DNA of 35,800 nt from Bacteroides sp. CAG:1076. GTDB lineage: Bacteria > Bacteroidota > Bacteroidia > Bacteroidales > Bacteroidaceae. The translations under genes and the position numbers were made by a program. Below, in pieces: positions 9,782 to 18,026 of the stretch (the stretch's first letter is position 1; each line of letters starts with the position of its first letter). The DNA lies in the NCBI GenBank assembly GCA_000436795.1, contig HF993141.1, forward strand, positions 1 through 35,800, in the 5' to 3' direction. The notes under the pieces were generated by a model. The model ran no database searches, was not told where the DNA came from, and worked only from the letters and a program-made list of their open reading frames with translations.

Positions 9782-9842
9782 AACAGACTGGTATCTGGAA
9801 CAGCTTTCAGCAGAAGCTGTATATAGATATCAGTCTGTTTTA
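9782..9842 (+). terminator. Nested inverted repeat, probable terminator of the levan operon
   Basis: An outer stem 9782-9796 / 9825-9839 (9 perfect pairs AACAGACTG/CAGTCTGTT plus 6 more with one G-U) encloses an inner stem ACAGCTT/AAGCTGT (9800-9806 / 9814-9820). It starts 7 bp after the GH32 stop and is followed by only a short T-run, so efficiency is uncertain. Confidence 0.65.
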
Positions 9843-9939
9843 TAGGCTACTCTGATAAGCCAAATAGAAATATGATTACACTGTAAGTCGTTTATATACA
9901 GGATTGTAAAAATGTTGCTTCGTATGCTATAATTGTTTC

Positions 9940-9968
9940 ATGTAACAAATTTGCTATACGATGTAACA
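9940..9968 (+). promoter_or_regulatory. 21-bp-spaced direct repeats ATGTAACA, candidate activator site
   Basis: ATGTAACA occurs at 9940-9947 and again at 9961-9968, each followed by a similar T/A-rich tail ending in TATAC. The 21-bp period places both copies on one DNA face. They lie just upstream of a -7 box with a poor -33 region. This fits a binding site for an AraC-type activator such as the regulator at 19033-21771, but that link is inference. Confidence 0.45.
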
Positions 9969-9998
9969 TTTCTTATACCTGTTGAAAAGTTAGTTGCG

Positions 9999-10006
9999 TA
10001 CCTTTG
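9999..10006 (+). promoter_or_regulatory. Bacteroides-type -7 promoter box (TACCTTTG)
   Basis: TACCTTTG matches the TAnnTTTG -7 consensus. It lies 43 bp before the start at 10050 and predicts a transcript starting near 10011. The nearest TTG (9982-9984) is closer than usual for a -33 box, which suggests activator dependence. It supports a second transcription unit after the levan operon. Confidence 0.6.
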
Positions 10007-10049
10007 CGGCAAATAAAAATTCAAATCTTTCATACTAATTTTTAATGCT

Positions 10050-12458
10050 ATGAAGACTGAGAAAAAACAGTTTTGCAATCGTATGGGAGCTGCTGTTCTG
10101 CTGCTCGCTTTAGCTTGTGTAAATGGATACGCACAAGAAGAAAACAAATCATCAAACAACGGTAGTTCTAAAGAAGAAGGCAACCGTAATGTTATGTTGA
10201 ATGCTGCCAGTGCTAACGGACCTCGTGAAATTCAGATTGGTCTTCCTTCTGCAGACGTAAATGTATTGGAAAATGGTGTTCCTGTTACTTATGCAACAAA
10301 TCCTCACAGTGTTAATTCTTTGTGGCGTGCTGATGCCAGCTTAAGCCATGTGGGACTTCTTAAGATTTCTGAAACTGCTATTACGACGGGTAATATTGGT
10401 TATGCTGTAAACTCCTTTACTCAACTGGGTCAAAAAGGTTTTCATGGTACATTAAATTATAAGGCCAACCACTTCGGCATGCAGGAAATTTCGTTAAACC
10501 TGAATGGTGAAATCGCGAAAGATTGGTTCTATAGTGGAAGTATTTATCAGGACTTCGATCCGGGAACATTTAAAATCAAATCAACTCCGTTCCAAGATAG
10601 AACTCAAATTTACAAGTTTGCTTTAACAAAACGTTATAACAATAATCGTGGTGAGTTTACTGCTATGTATCATTATAGCAACAGTCACCCGGTATATATG
10701 TATGCAACTCAGTCTGCTCCGTTTATTTACGTCGGCGATGGTAGCGTAAAAGAGTTTGGTGATTTTGCCCTCGGTACTACATCATATTTGCCTATGGATA
10801 ATGAAATGGTATATCGTGATATGCGCACGGGCGAATTGAAGAAGACTAATCTTTATGATGCTGTACAGAATAAAGGTAGTGAATTTGTCTTGATGAACGA
10901 TTATAAGTGGGATAACGGACTGGCATGGAAAGTTGTTATGAAGTACGATCATGCTACAGGTTCATGTGTATACCAGACTCCGATGGAATTGAGTCAGCGT
11001 ACTAATAGTTCGGTGAATTATCAGTATGAGGCAGCCGATGGTTCTATGCAGCCGTATGATGGAGAATATGTACAGAGCCGTATGTCTTGTCTGAATCGCG
11101 GTTTCATTGATGAGTTTATGTTTACTACAGAGTTGTCACGTAAATTGTCGAACGGTACATGGCGCTTGGGATTGAACGAGTGGTATTACGATATTGATTA
11201 CGCTTCAAATACTACAATGTACGATCAGTCTGTTCCTGTTGATGGCAGTTATCCGGTACGTTTGTGGAATCCGGCTTTTGCTACTTCAACAAGTCGTTCT
11301 TATGCAGGAAACGGATATTATTACGATTTCAACAAGAATGCATCTGAATATTATAAGGGTCATGAAAATAAATTGGCTGTTTATTTTACTCATGATTGGG
11401 ATATTACAGATAAGTTCAATTTGTATTATGGTGCACGTTTCGAGTATCAGGCACTTCGCGGAAACAATGCCGCTGTGAAAAATGCTAATGGTGATTACGT
11501 CGGACGTTTTGCTAATTATTATCTTGGTGCAACTGCTGTACCGGTTTACGATGTTGATGGCAATCAGACTGGTTATGCAGCTGGTACTCCAGGTACACAA
11601 GGAGCTGTAGCTATTCAGCCTACTCCAATGAATTACGACTGGTTTAATTATGCTTTAAGTGCTGCCGCTACCTATAAGCTAACTGATAAGTTCGGATTTA
11701 CTGGTGACTTTACTTATATTACTCAGCATCCGAGAATTGAAAATTTTGCACCGGCAACTTTGCCGAACACCGATAAAATCTCAGTACCTCTGGGACGTGC
11801 CGGTATTTATTTCAATAATGAATGGTTGAGTTTGACTTCTTTGTTCTCTTATATCTCGAAGACAAACAACAACTCTACGTTGAATCTTCAGCATGCTGTA
11901 AATGGTGTGAATGAAATTTTGGCTGCTCCGCTTAATTATGATATCAAGACTTTGGGATGGACCACCGACGTTGTTGCTACTCCGTTCAAAGGATTCGATT
12001 TGCACTTCCTGTTTACTTATCAGAAACCGACTTATAAGAAATATGAAACATCGGTTAAGTTCTCTGATGGATATATAGGTCAGATTAATGCTACAGGAAA
12101 TATCGTAGCAGAAATACCTCAGGTAATTGTTGAAATCGATCCGAGCTATATGATTACCAAAGACTTGAAAATCTGGACTAGCTTCCGTTACTTTAGCAAA
12201 ACTTACGCTAATATTAACGATGCATATTATTTCAATGGACGTTGGGAAACCTTTGGTGGCTTGAACTGGCAGGTGAACAAAAAATTGTCACTGGGATGTT
12301 CTGTTGTCAACTTCTTGAATCAGACCGGAGCCAAAGGTAGTATTGCCGGTGCCGAATTGGTTACTAAAGACGAAGCTGGCAAATATGCTAATACTGTTAT
12401 GGCTGGTAGTTACATCCGTCCGTTTACAGTTGAGTTCTCAGCTCAAATCAAATTCTGA
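10050..12458 (+). CDS. Orphan TonB-dependent-receptor-like outer membrane protein, no SusD partner
   Basis: Probable outer membrane transporter or porin, substrate unknown. The 802-aa product has a signal peptide ending NGYAQ and a short polar linker rich in N, S and E. A plug-like segment follows (about residues 46-150), containing RNVMLNAASA, PREIQIGLP, ENGVPV, WRADASLSHVGLLKISETA and GNIGYAVNS. The rest is a long aromatic-rich beta-strand region ending VEFSAQIKF, typical of a barrel closed by Phe. The PREIQIGLP/ADASL plug style resembles a non-SusC group of Bacteroides TonB receptors that I recall. Unlike many of those it lacks an N-terminal carboxypeptidase-like domain, and no SusD gene follows. 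Its neighbours (GH32, GH36, MFS, fructokinase) point to uptake of a small fructose- or galactose-containing sugar. It appears to have its own promoter. Confidence 0.75.
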   Translation: MKTEKKQFCNRMGAAVLLLALACVNGYAQEENKSSNNGSSKEEGNRNVMLNAASANGPREIQIGLPSADVNVLENGVPVTYATNPHSVNSLWRADASLSHVGLLKISETAITTGNIGYAVNSFTQLGQKGFHGTLNYKANHFGMQEISLNLNGEIAKDWFYSGSIYQDFDPGTFKIKSTPFQDRTQIYKFALTKRYNNNRGEFTAMYHYSNSHPVYMYATQSAPFIYVGDGSVKEFGDFALGTTSYLPMDNEMVYRDMRTGELKKTNLYDAVQNKGSEFVLMNDYKWDNGLAWKVVMKYDHATGSCVYQTPMELSQRTNSSVNYQYEAADGSMQPYDGEYVQSRMSCLNRGFIDEFMFTTELSRKLSNGTWRLGLNEWYYDIDYASNTTMYDQSVPVDGSYPVRLWNPAFATSTSRSYAGNGYYYDFNKNASEYYKGHENKLAVYFTHDWDITDKFNLYYGARFEYQALRGNNAAVKNANGDYVGRFANYYLGATAVPVYDVDGNQTGYAAGTPGTQGAVAIQPTPMNYDWFNYALSAAATYKLTDKFGFTGDFTYITQHPRIENFAPATLPNTDKISVPLGRAGIYFNNEWLSLTSLFSYISKTNNNSTLNLQHAVNGVNEILAAPLNYDIKTLGWTTDVVATPFKGFDLHFLFTYQKPTYKKYETSVKFSDGYIGQINATGNIVAEIPQVIVEIDPSYMITKDLKIWTSFRYFSKTYANINDAYYFNGRWETFGGLNWQVNKKLSLGCSVVNFLNQTGAKGSIAGAELVTKDEAGKYANTVMAGSYIRPFTVEFSAQIKF

Positions 12459-12493
12459 TTTCCAATTTCTTAATTTGTCTTCTGTATGCTCTG

Positions 12494-12512
12494 TCTTCGC
12501 ATTTTGCGAAGA
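12494..12512 (+). terminator. Short hairpin after the receptor gene
   Basis: TCTTCGC, a 5-nt loop and GCGAAGA form a perfect 7-bp stem 36 bp after the stop. There is no clear T-tract, so this may be a weak terminator or a 3' end stabiliser. Confidence 0.35.
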
Positions 12513-12608
12513 TGGAGTCAATGAGGAGCGTTTGGATTCTATATTTGTTTTCAATAGGTATTAGTCTATATATAAAAATCGGGTATTTTATTTTAACATA
12601 AAAAATTG

Positions 12609-12616
12609 TATCTTTA
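12609..12616 (+). promoter_or_regulatory. Weak -7-like box (TATCTTTA)
   Basis: TATCTTTA differs from TAnnTTTG at the last base and lies 22 bp before the GH32 start at 12639, in an AT-rich stretch. It could give the lipoprotein GH32 gene its own transcript with a very short leader. It is also compatible with chance in such AT-rich DNA. Confidence 0.3.
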
Positions 12617-12638
12617 AAACATTCTAAAAGCATATACC

Positions 12639-14516
12639 ATGAAACGTAAAATCTTTAATCTGATTTTAGGACAAGCTTTTTTATGTAGCATGATAGCTTG
12701 TCAGTCGCAGAAAAATAACCTGACATTCGAAAATCAGGGGGATTCGCTGACTGTCATTCATATAGCCCATCCGGCTAAGTATTTATTGCTTCCTATTCAG
12801 GAAACTGCTGGTGAAGGTAAGGTTAAACTCGATACTGGTAGCCCTGCTGATATGGCAATGGACATCCGTCTGGCTGTAGATAGCATAGAGTACTATGTTC
12901 CATTCGAATTGCCTCAGGGAGCTGAAGAAGCAACGGTTACTATTGGTAAAGTACCGGCTAAAGCAGTATGTTGGGAAAATATTCAATTATCGGATACTTT
13001 TAATACGGCAAATACTGACTACTATCGTCCTATTTATCATCATACTCCTTTGTATGGCTGGATGAACGATGCTAATGGTTTGGTTTATAAGGATGGAGAA
13101 TATCACTTGTATTTCCAGTATAATCCTTATGGCTCAAAGTGGGGGAATATGCATTGGGGACATTCTGTCAGCAAAGACTTGATTCATTGGGAACACCTGA
13201 AGCCTGCTATCGCACGCGATACCTTAGGACATATTTTTTCAGGTAGTTCTATAGTCGATCATAATAACAGCGCAGGCTACGGTAAAGATGCCATGATTGC
13301 TTTTTATACATCTGCCAGTGATGAACATGGACAGATTCAGTGTATGGCATATAGCAACGACAACGGACGTACATATACAAAATACGAGAAAAATCCAGTC
13401 CTTACTCCTTTTGACGGACTGAAAGATTTCCGCGATCCTAAAGTGTTCTGGTATGAACCGGCTCAGAAATGGTATATGATTGTTTCGGCCGACAAGGAGA
13501 TGCGTTTCTATTCTTCTTCTAACTTGAAAGACTGGGAATATTTGAGTGGCTTCGGAAAAGGTTACGGTGTACAGCCTAATCAGTTTGAATGTCCGGACTT
13601 TATTCAATTACCGGTTGACGGCGATAAGAACAACATGAAATGGGTGATGATTGTTAACATTAACCCTGGATGTATGTTTGGTGGTAGCGCAACAGAATAC
13701 TTTGTAGGTGACTTTGATGGTAAAGAATTTAAGTGTGATACTAAGCCTGAAGTAACAAAATGGCTTGATTATGGTAAAGACCACTATGCTACAGTATGTT
13801 TCTCTAATACTGGTGACCGGACCATTGCTGTGCCTTGGATGAGTAACTGGCAATATGCTAATATCACTCCGATTAAGCAGTACCGTGGCGCTAATGCTTT
13901 GCCTCGTGAATTGTCTCTTTATACCAAAGACGGACAAATTTACATGGCTGCCAATGCTGTGAAGGAAACGGAAGCATTGCGTAAGGATACTCGAAAGGTA
14001 GACGATTTCACAGTGAATGGTGAATATAAGATTGACGAAATTGTTCCTCAGACAGATGGGGCTTATGAACTGGAAATGGATGTTACTCCAGGTAAAGCGC
14101 AAGTCGTAGGATTTGATCTGCTGAATGCTAAAGGCGAGAAAGTTAAGATCTATCTTGACATGAAGGCTGGCAAGCTGGTTACTGATCGTACAGAAAGTGG
14201 ATTCGTTGATTTGGAGAAAATTGGCAAGTTCGATGTGAATGCTAAAGAAACCGATGATCACCGTAAGACGATGTCTGTCAATTATAAAAATGATTTTGCA
14301 TTGGGTACATGGGCTCCTCTTTCATTGTGTGAAGGAAAAACTTACCATCTGAATATATTCGTAGATAAGTGTTCGGTAGAAATCTTTGTTGATGGCGGAC
14401 GTATTGCTATGACAAATCTGGTATTCCCGACTCAACCATACAATGCACTGCGTTTCTATTCTGAAAATGGTGAAGCACAGATAGGCAACATGAAAATATA
14501 TAAACTGGGACTGTAA
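12639..14516 (+). CDS. GH32 beta-fructosidase lipoprotein with DUF4980-like N-terminus
   Basis: Third GH32 enzyme of the locus, predicted to hydrolyse terminal beta-fructosyl bonds. The 625-aa product has a lipoprotein signal (M-I-A, Cys21). The residues after Cys (QSQKNN) are not acidic, so surface display is less likely than for the levanase. After a DUF4980-like domain (about 28-118) the motifs are WMNDANG with nucleophile Asp144, FRDP with Asp266 and FECPD with Glu317. Ala145 replaces the usual Pro of WMNDPNG. The C-terminal sandwich contains VDKCSVEIFVDGG. It lies between the orphan receptor and a GH36 gene and ends at its own terminator. Given that context it may act as an invertase/raffinase-type enzyme rather than a polymer-degrading one; this is inference, and levan or inulin exo activity is the alternative. 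Confidence 0.9.
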   Translation: MKRKIFNLILGQAFLCSMIACQSQKNNLTFENQGDSLTVIHIAHPAKYLLLPIQETAGEGKVKLDTGSPADMAMDIRLAVDSIEYYVPFELPQGAEEATVTIGKVPAKAVCWENIQLSDTFNTANTDYYRPIYHHTPLYGWMNDANGLVYKDGEYHLYFQYNPYGSKWGNMHWGHSVSKDLIHWEHLKPAIARDTLGHIFSGSSIVDHNNSAGYGKDAMIAFYTSASDEHGQIQCMAYSNDNGRTYTKYEKNPVLTPFDGLKDFRDPKVFWYEPAQKWYMIVSADKEMRFYSSSNLKDWEYLSGFGKGYGVQPNQFECPDFIQLPVDGDKNNMKWVMIVNINPGCMFGGSATEYFVGDFDGKEFKCDTKPEVTKWLDYGKDHYATVCFSNTGDRTIAVPWMSNWQYANITPIKQYRGANALPRELSLYTKDGQIYMAANAVKETEALRKDTRKVDDFTVNGEYKIDEIVPQTDGAYELEMDVTPGKAQVVGFDLLNAKGEKVKIYLDMKAGKLVTDRTESGFVDLEKIGKFDVNAKETDDHRKTMSVNYKNDFALGTWAPLSLCEGKTYHLNIFVDKCSVEIFVDGGRIAMTNLVFPTQPYNALRFYSENGEAQIGNMKIYKLGL

Positions 14517-14541
14517 ACGTATTGACCGTTTCAGTTCCTTG

Positions 14542-14594
14542 CAAGTTCAGGTTCTGGCGTCCTTTCATGTTCTTTGGAACTTGAACTTGTTTTA
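14542..14594 (+). terminator. Intrinsic terminator after the lipoprotein GH32 gene
   Basis: CAAGTTCAGGTTC (14542-14554) pairs with GAACTTGAACTTG (14577-14589) as a 13-bp stem with one G-U, followed directly by TTTT. No convincing -7 box is seen before the next start at 14637, so partial readthrough into the GH36 operon is likely. Confidence 0.65.
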
Positions 14595-14636
14595 TTATAA
14601 ATATTCTCTTCTTTTTTAATTTTTAACCTGCAAACC

Positions 14637-16826
14637 ATGAAACATATTTGTACTTTTGCTCTTGCAGCCTTGATGGGGGTTCAAACGTATGCTGCCGAAA
14701 AGCAAATGATCCGTATCTCTACGGATAAGACAGACCTTATTCTTCAGGTCGCTCCTAACGGCAGACTTTACCAGTCTTATTTGGGTGAGAAGCTGCTTCA
14801 TGAATCTGATTTGGAACAATTGGAGTGGAATATTCATCCTGCTTCCGATGCCAGCGTGATAGAACGTGGCTGGGAAGTATGCAGTACTTCTGGCAATGAG
14901 GACTTTTTTGAGCCTGCATGGGGAATGACGCATAGTGATGGCAATCCTTCTACTTGGTTGTATTATGTATCTTCCTCTACAAAAGAAGTCGATGGAGGCA
15001 CACAGACAGATATCATACTTCGCGATGATAAATATCCTGTAGATGTTACATTGCACTATGTAGCCTATCCAAAGGAAAATATTATTAAAACATGGAGTGA
15101 GATAAAGCATCAGGAAAAGAAACCGGTGTCTTTGTTCCGCTATGCTTCTACCATGCTTTATTTCAGTTGTCCGTCGTATTATCTTACCGAATTCAGTGGT
15201 GACTGGGCGAAAGAAGTACAAATGAGTAATCAGAAATTGCAGTTTGGTAAGAAAATAGTTGATACCAAGCTGGGAAGTCGTGCTGCTATGCATACTCAAC
15301 CTTTCTTTATGGTAGGTTTGGGAGAGCCGGTGGCAGAGAATGCAGGTGATGTTTTGATGGGAACTATTGGATGGACTGGAAATTTCCGCTTTACGTTTGA
15401 AGTCGATAATGTTGGCAATTTGCGTGTCATTCCTTCTATTAATCCTTATGCTTCTGTATATGAATTGCCGAAGGGGGAGGTTTTCACTACTCCGGAATTT
15501 ATTTTTACCTTAAGTAAAGGTACAGGAGAGGGAAGTCGTAACTTTCAAAAATGGGCTCGCAGTTACCAGTTGAAAGACGGGCAAGGTTCACGTATGACTT
15601 TGCTTAATAACTGGGAAAATACAGCTTTCGATTTTGATGAATCTACATTGGCCGAACTAATGAAAGAAGCTAAGGATCTGGGAGTAGATATGTTCTTACT
15701 GGATGATGGCTGGTTTGGCAATAAATATCCGCGAAACAGTGATAAGGCTGGCTTGGGAGACTGGGAGGCAAATGCACAAAAACTGCCTGGTGGGGTACCG
15801 GCACTGGTACGTTATGCCAAGGAGGCTGGTGTTGAATTTGGTATTTGGATAGAACCTGAAATGGTTAATCCCAAAAGTGAACTGATGGAAAAGCATCCCG
15901 ACTGGGCTATTAGCTATCCTAATCGTGAAACTTATTATTATCGTAACCAGCTTGTACTCGATTTGAGTAATCCTGATGTTCAGGATTATGTATATTCTGT
16001 GATAGATAACCTGATGAAGGAGAATCCTGATTTGGCCTATTTTAAATGGGATTGTAATAGTCCTATTACGAATATCTATTCTCCTTATCTGAAGGATAAG
16101 CAAGGACGCCTTTATATCGATCATATACGTGGCGTTTATAATGTTATGAAACGTGTTTCTGAAAATTATCCTAAACTTCCTCTTATGCTTTGTTCGGGAG
16201 GAGGAGCACGTTGTGATTATGAAGCATTGAAACATTTTACTGAGTTTTGGTGCAGCGATAATACCGATCCGGTAGAACGTATTTACATTCAGTGGGGCTT
16301 TTCTCATTTCTTCCCGGCCAAAGCAATGTGTGCTCATGTCACAAGCTGGAACAAGAGTGCTTCTATCAAATTCCGTACTGATGTGGCTTCTATGTGTAAG
16401 CTCGGATTTGATATAGGACTGAAAGAATTGTCAAGTGATGAGTTGAGATATTGTCAAACTGCGGTAGCCAATTGGAAACGTTTGTCATCGGTTATCTTAG
16501 ATGGAGATCAATATCGTCTGGTTTCACCTTACGACTGTAATCATATGGCTGTGAATTACGTAAATGCCGATCAGAGCAAAGTCGTTCTATTCGCTTACGA
16601 TGTCTATCCACGTTTTGAGGAAAAACTATTCCCGGTTAAGTTGAAAGGATTAAATTCCAATAAGATGTATAAAATTGAAGAAATTAATTTGATGCCTGGA
16701 GAAAAGTCGACATTAAAATCCGATGGCAAGATTGTTTCTGGAGATTATCTGATGAAAATTGGCATTGAAGCATTTGGTTTCAAACCTCTTCAGAGCCATG
16801 TGATAGAACTTACCGAGCAAAATTAA
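14637..16826 (+). CDS. GH36 alpha-galactosidase, periplasmic
   Basis: Predicted to remove terminal alpha-1,6-galactose, for example from raffinose, stachyose or melibiose. The 729-aa product, a normal GH36 length, has a Sec signal peptide with probable cleavage after QTYA. An N-terminal beta-supersandwich (to about residue 310) precedes a (beta/alpha)8 barrel. Barrel motifs include FLLDDGWFG, FGIWIEPEMVNP, FKWDCN with nucleophile Asp472, and CSGGGARCDYEALKHF followed by WCSDNTDPVERI; Asp541 in SDNTD is the likely acid/base. It lies 30 bp before the MFS gene and upstream of fructokinase. A galactosidase inside a levan locus suggests use of galactosyl-sucrose sugars: GH36 gives galactose, GH32 gives fructose. 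The substrate is inferred from family and context. Confidence 0.93.
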   Translation: MKHICTFALAALMGVQTYAAEKQMIRISTDKTDLILQVAPNGRLYQSYLGEKLLHESDLEQLEWNIHPASDASVIERGWEVCSTSGNEDFFEPAWGMTHSDGNPSTWLYYVSSSTKEVDGGTQTDIILRDDKYPVDVTLHYVAYPKENIIKTWSEIKHQEKKPVSLFRYASTMLYFSCPSYYLTEFSGDWAKEVQMSNQKLQFGKKIVDTKLGSRAAMHTQPFFMVGLGEPVAENAGDVLMGTIGWTGNFRFTFEVDNVGNLRVIPSINPYASVYELPKGEVFTTPEFIFTLSKGTGEGSRNFQKWARSYQLKDGQGSRMTLLNNWENTAFDFDESTLAELMKEAKDLGVDMFLLDDGWFGNKYPRNSDKAGLGDWEANAQKLPGGVPALVRYAKEAGVEFGIWIEPEMVNPKSELMEKHPDWAISYPNRETYYYRNQLVLDLSNPDVQDYVYSVIDNLMKENPDLAYFKWDCNSPITNIYSPYLKDKQGRLYIDHIRGVYNVMKRVSENYPKLPLMLCSGGGARCDYEALKHFTEFWCSDNTDPVERIYIQWGFSHFFPAKAMCAHVTSWNKSASIKFRTDVASMCKLGFDIGLKELSSDELRYCQTAVANWKRLSSVILDGDQYRLVSPYDCNHMAVNYVNADQSKVVLFAYDVYPRFEEKLFPVKLKGLNSNKMYKIEEINLMPGEKSTLKSDGKIVSGDYLMKIGIEAFGFKPLQSHVIELTEQN

Positions 16827-16856
16827 ACTATTTATTTACCATAAAGCTTTACTAAA

Positions 16857-18026
16857 ATGACAACAACCGATAAACTGAAGTACGCTAAATTGGTTCCTAT
16901 CATGCTTTGCTTTTTTGCAATGGGATTTGTTGATTTGGTAGGAATTGCGTCGAACTATGTGAAAGCGGACTTGAACTTGAGTGATTCAGAGGCTAACATC
17001 TTTCCTTCACTGGTATTTTTCTGGTTTCTGATATTCTCTGTTCCTACGGGTATCTTGATGAACAGAATTGGACGTAAGAAAACTGTAATGCTTAGTCTGG
17101 CAGTTACTTTCGTGTCACTTCTTATTCCTATTTTTGGTGATAGTTATGGATTCATGCTTTGCTCATTTTCATTGCTGGGTATCGGCAATGCCTTGATGCA
17201 AACTTCACTTAATCCATTATTGAGTAATATTATTTCGGGTGATAAACTTGCCAGCTCATTGACATTTGGACAGTTTGTTAAGGCGATTGCCTCTTTCTTG
17301 GCTCCGTATATTGCAATGTGGGGTGCAACTCAGGCAATGCCTACCTTCGGATTAGGTTGGCGTGTACTGTTCCCGGTATATATGGTCATAGCTGTTATTG
17401 CTGTTTTATGGTTAGGTGCAACTCCTATAGAAGAGGAAAAACCTGATAAGGCTTCTGGATTTGTCAGCTGTCTGAAATTGCTGGGACGTCCGTTTATCTT
17501 GCTTTGTTTCCTGGGTATTATGTGCCATGTAGGTATTGACGTTGGTACCAACACTACAGCTCCTAAAATTTTGATGGAACGTTTGGGTATGACGCTTGAT
17601 GAGGCCGGATTTGCTACCAGTTTGTATTTCATATTCCGTACATTGGGATGTTTTTCTGGAGCTATTATTTTACAGAAGGTGTCTTCGCGTTCTTTCTTTA
17701 TTGTCAGTGTTATTTGTATGTTATTGGCTATGATAGGACTGTTCATGTCCGATGCAGAAGCAGTTATTTATATTGCTATTGCGTTGATTGGCTTCGGTAA
17801 CTCTAATATCTTCTCAATTATATTCTCACAGGCTTTGCTTGCTGTACCTGAAAAGAAAAACGAAATTTCGGGATTAATGATTATGGGATTGTTTGGCGGT
17901 ACGGTCTTTCCGTTGTTTATGGGATTTGCCAGCGATGCTATCGGACAGGATGGAGCAGTGGCTGTAATGACTGTCGGAGTAATATATTTGCTGTTTTATA
18001 CATTGAAAATTAAAAAGAATGTCTAA
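16857..18026 (+). CDS. MFS sugar transporter, probable fructose/hexose permease (BT1758-like)
   Basis: Inner membrane major facilitator protein, 389 aa with about 12 hydrophobic segments. It probably carries periplasmic fructose (or another released hexose) into the cytoplasm, in symport with an ion. The conserved loop 2-3 motif appears as GILMNRIGRKKTVML. The start follows the GH36 stop by 30 bp. The end overlaps the upstream possible start of the fructokinase by 8 bp, so transport and phosphorylation are translationally linked. The position before fructokinase mirrors BT1758-BT1757 of the B. thetaiotaomicron fructan locus as I remember it. Which hexose is carried cannot be read from the sequence. 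Confidence 0.87.
   Translation: MTTTDKLKYAKLVPIMLCFFAMGFVDLVGIASNYVKADLNLSDSEANIFPSLVFFWFLIFSVPTGILMNRIGRKKTVMLSLAVTFVSLLIPIFGDSYGFMLCSFSLLGIGNALMQTSLNPLLSNIISGDKLASSLTFGQFVKAIASFLAPYIAMWGATQAMPTFGLGWRVLFPVYMVIAVIAVLWLGATPIEEEKPDKASGFVSCLKLLGRPFILLCFLGIMCHVGIDVGTNTTAPKILMERLGMTLDEAGFATSLYFIFRTLGCFSGAIILQKVSSRSFFIVSVICMLLAMIGLFMSDAEAVIYIAIALIGFGNSNIFSIIFSQALLAVPEKKNEISGLMIMGLFGGTVFPLFMGFASDAIGQDGAVAVMTVGVIYLLFYTLKIKKNV

Noticed and set aside
12343..12564. 73-codon plus-strand frame at the end of the orphan receptor gene
   Set aside because: It overlaps the receptor C-terminus in another frame and continues through a hairpin; no supporting signal.
13608..14261. 217-codon minus-strand frame opposite the lipoprotein GH32 gene
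   Set aside because: Antisense shadow; the translated product has no family features.
14616..15299. 227-codon minus-strand frame opposite the start of the GH36 gene
   Set aside because: Antisense shadow of a well-supported gene, with no promoter or recognisable domain.
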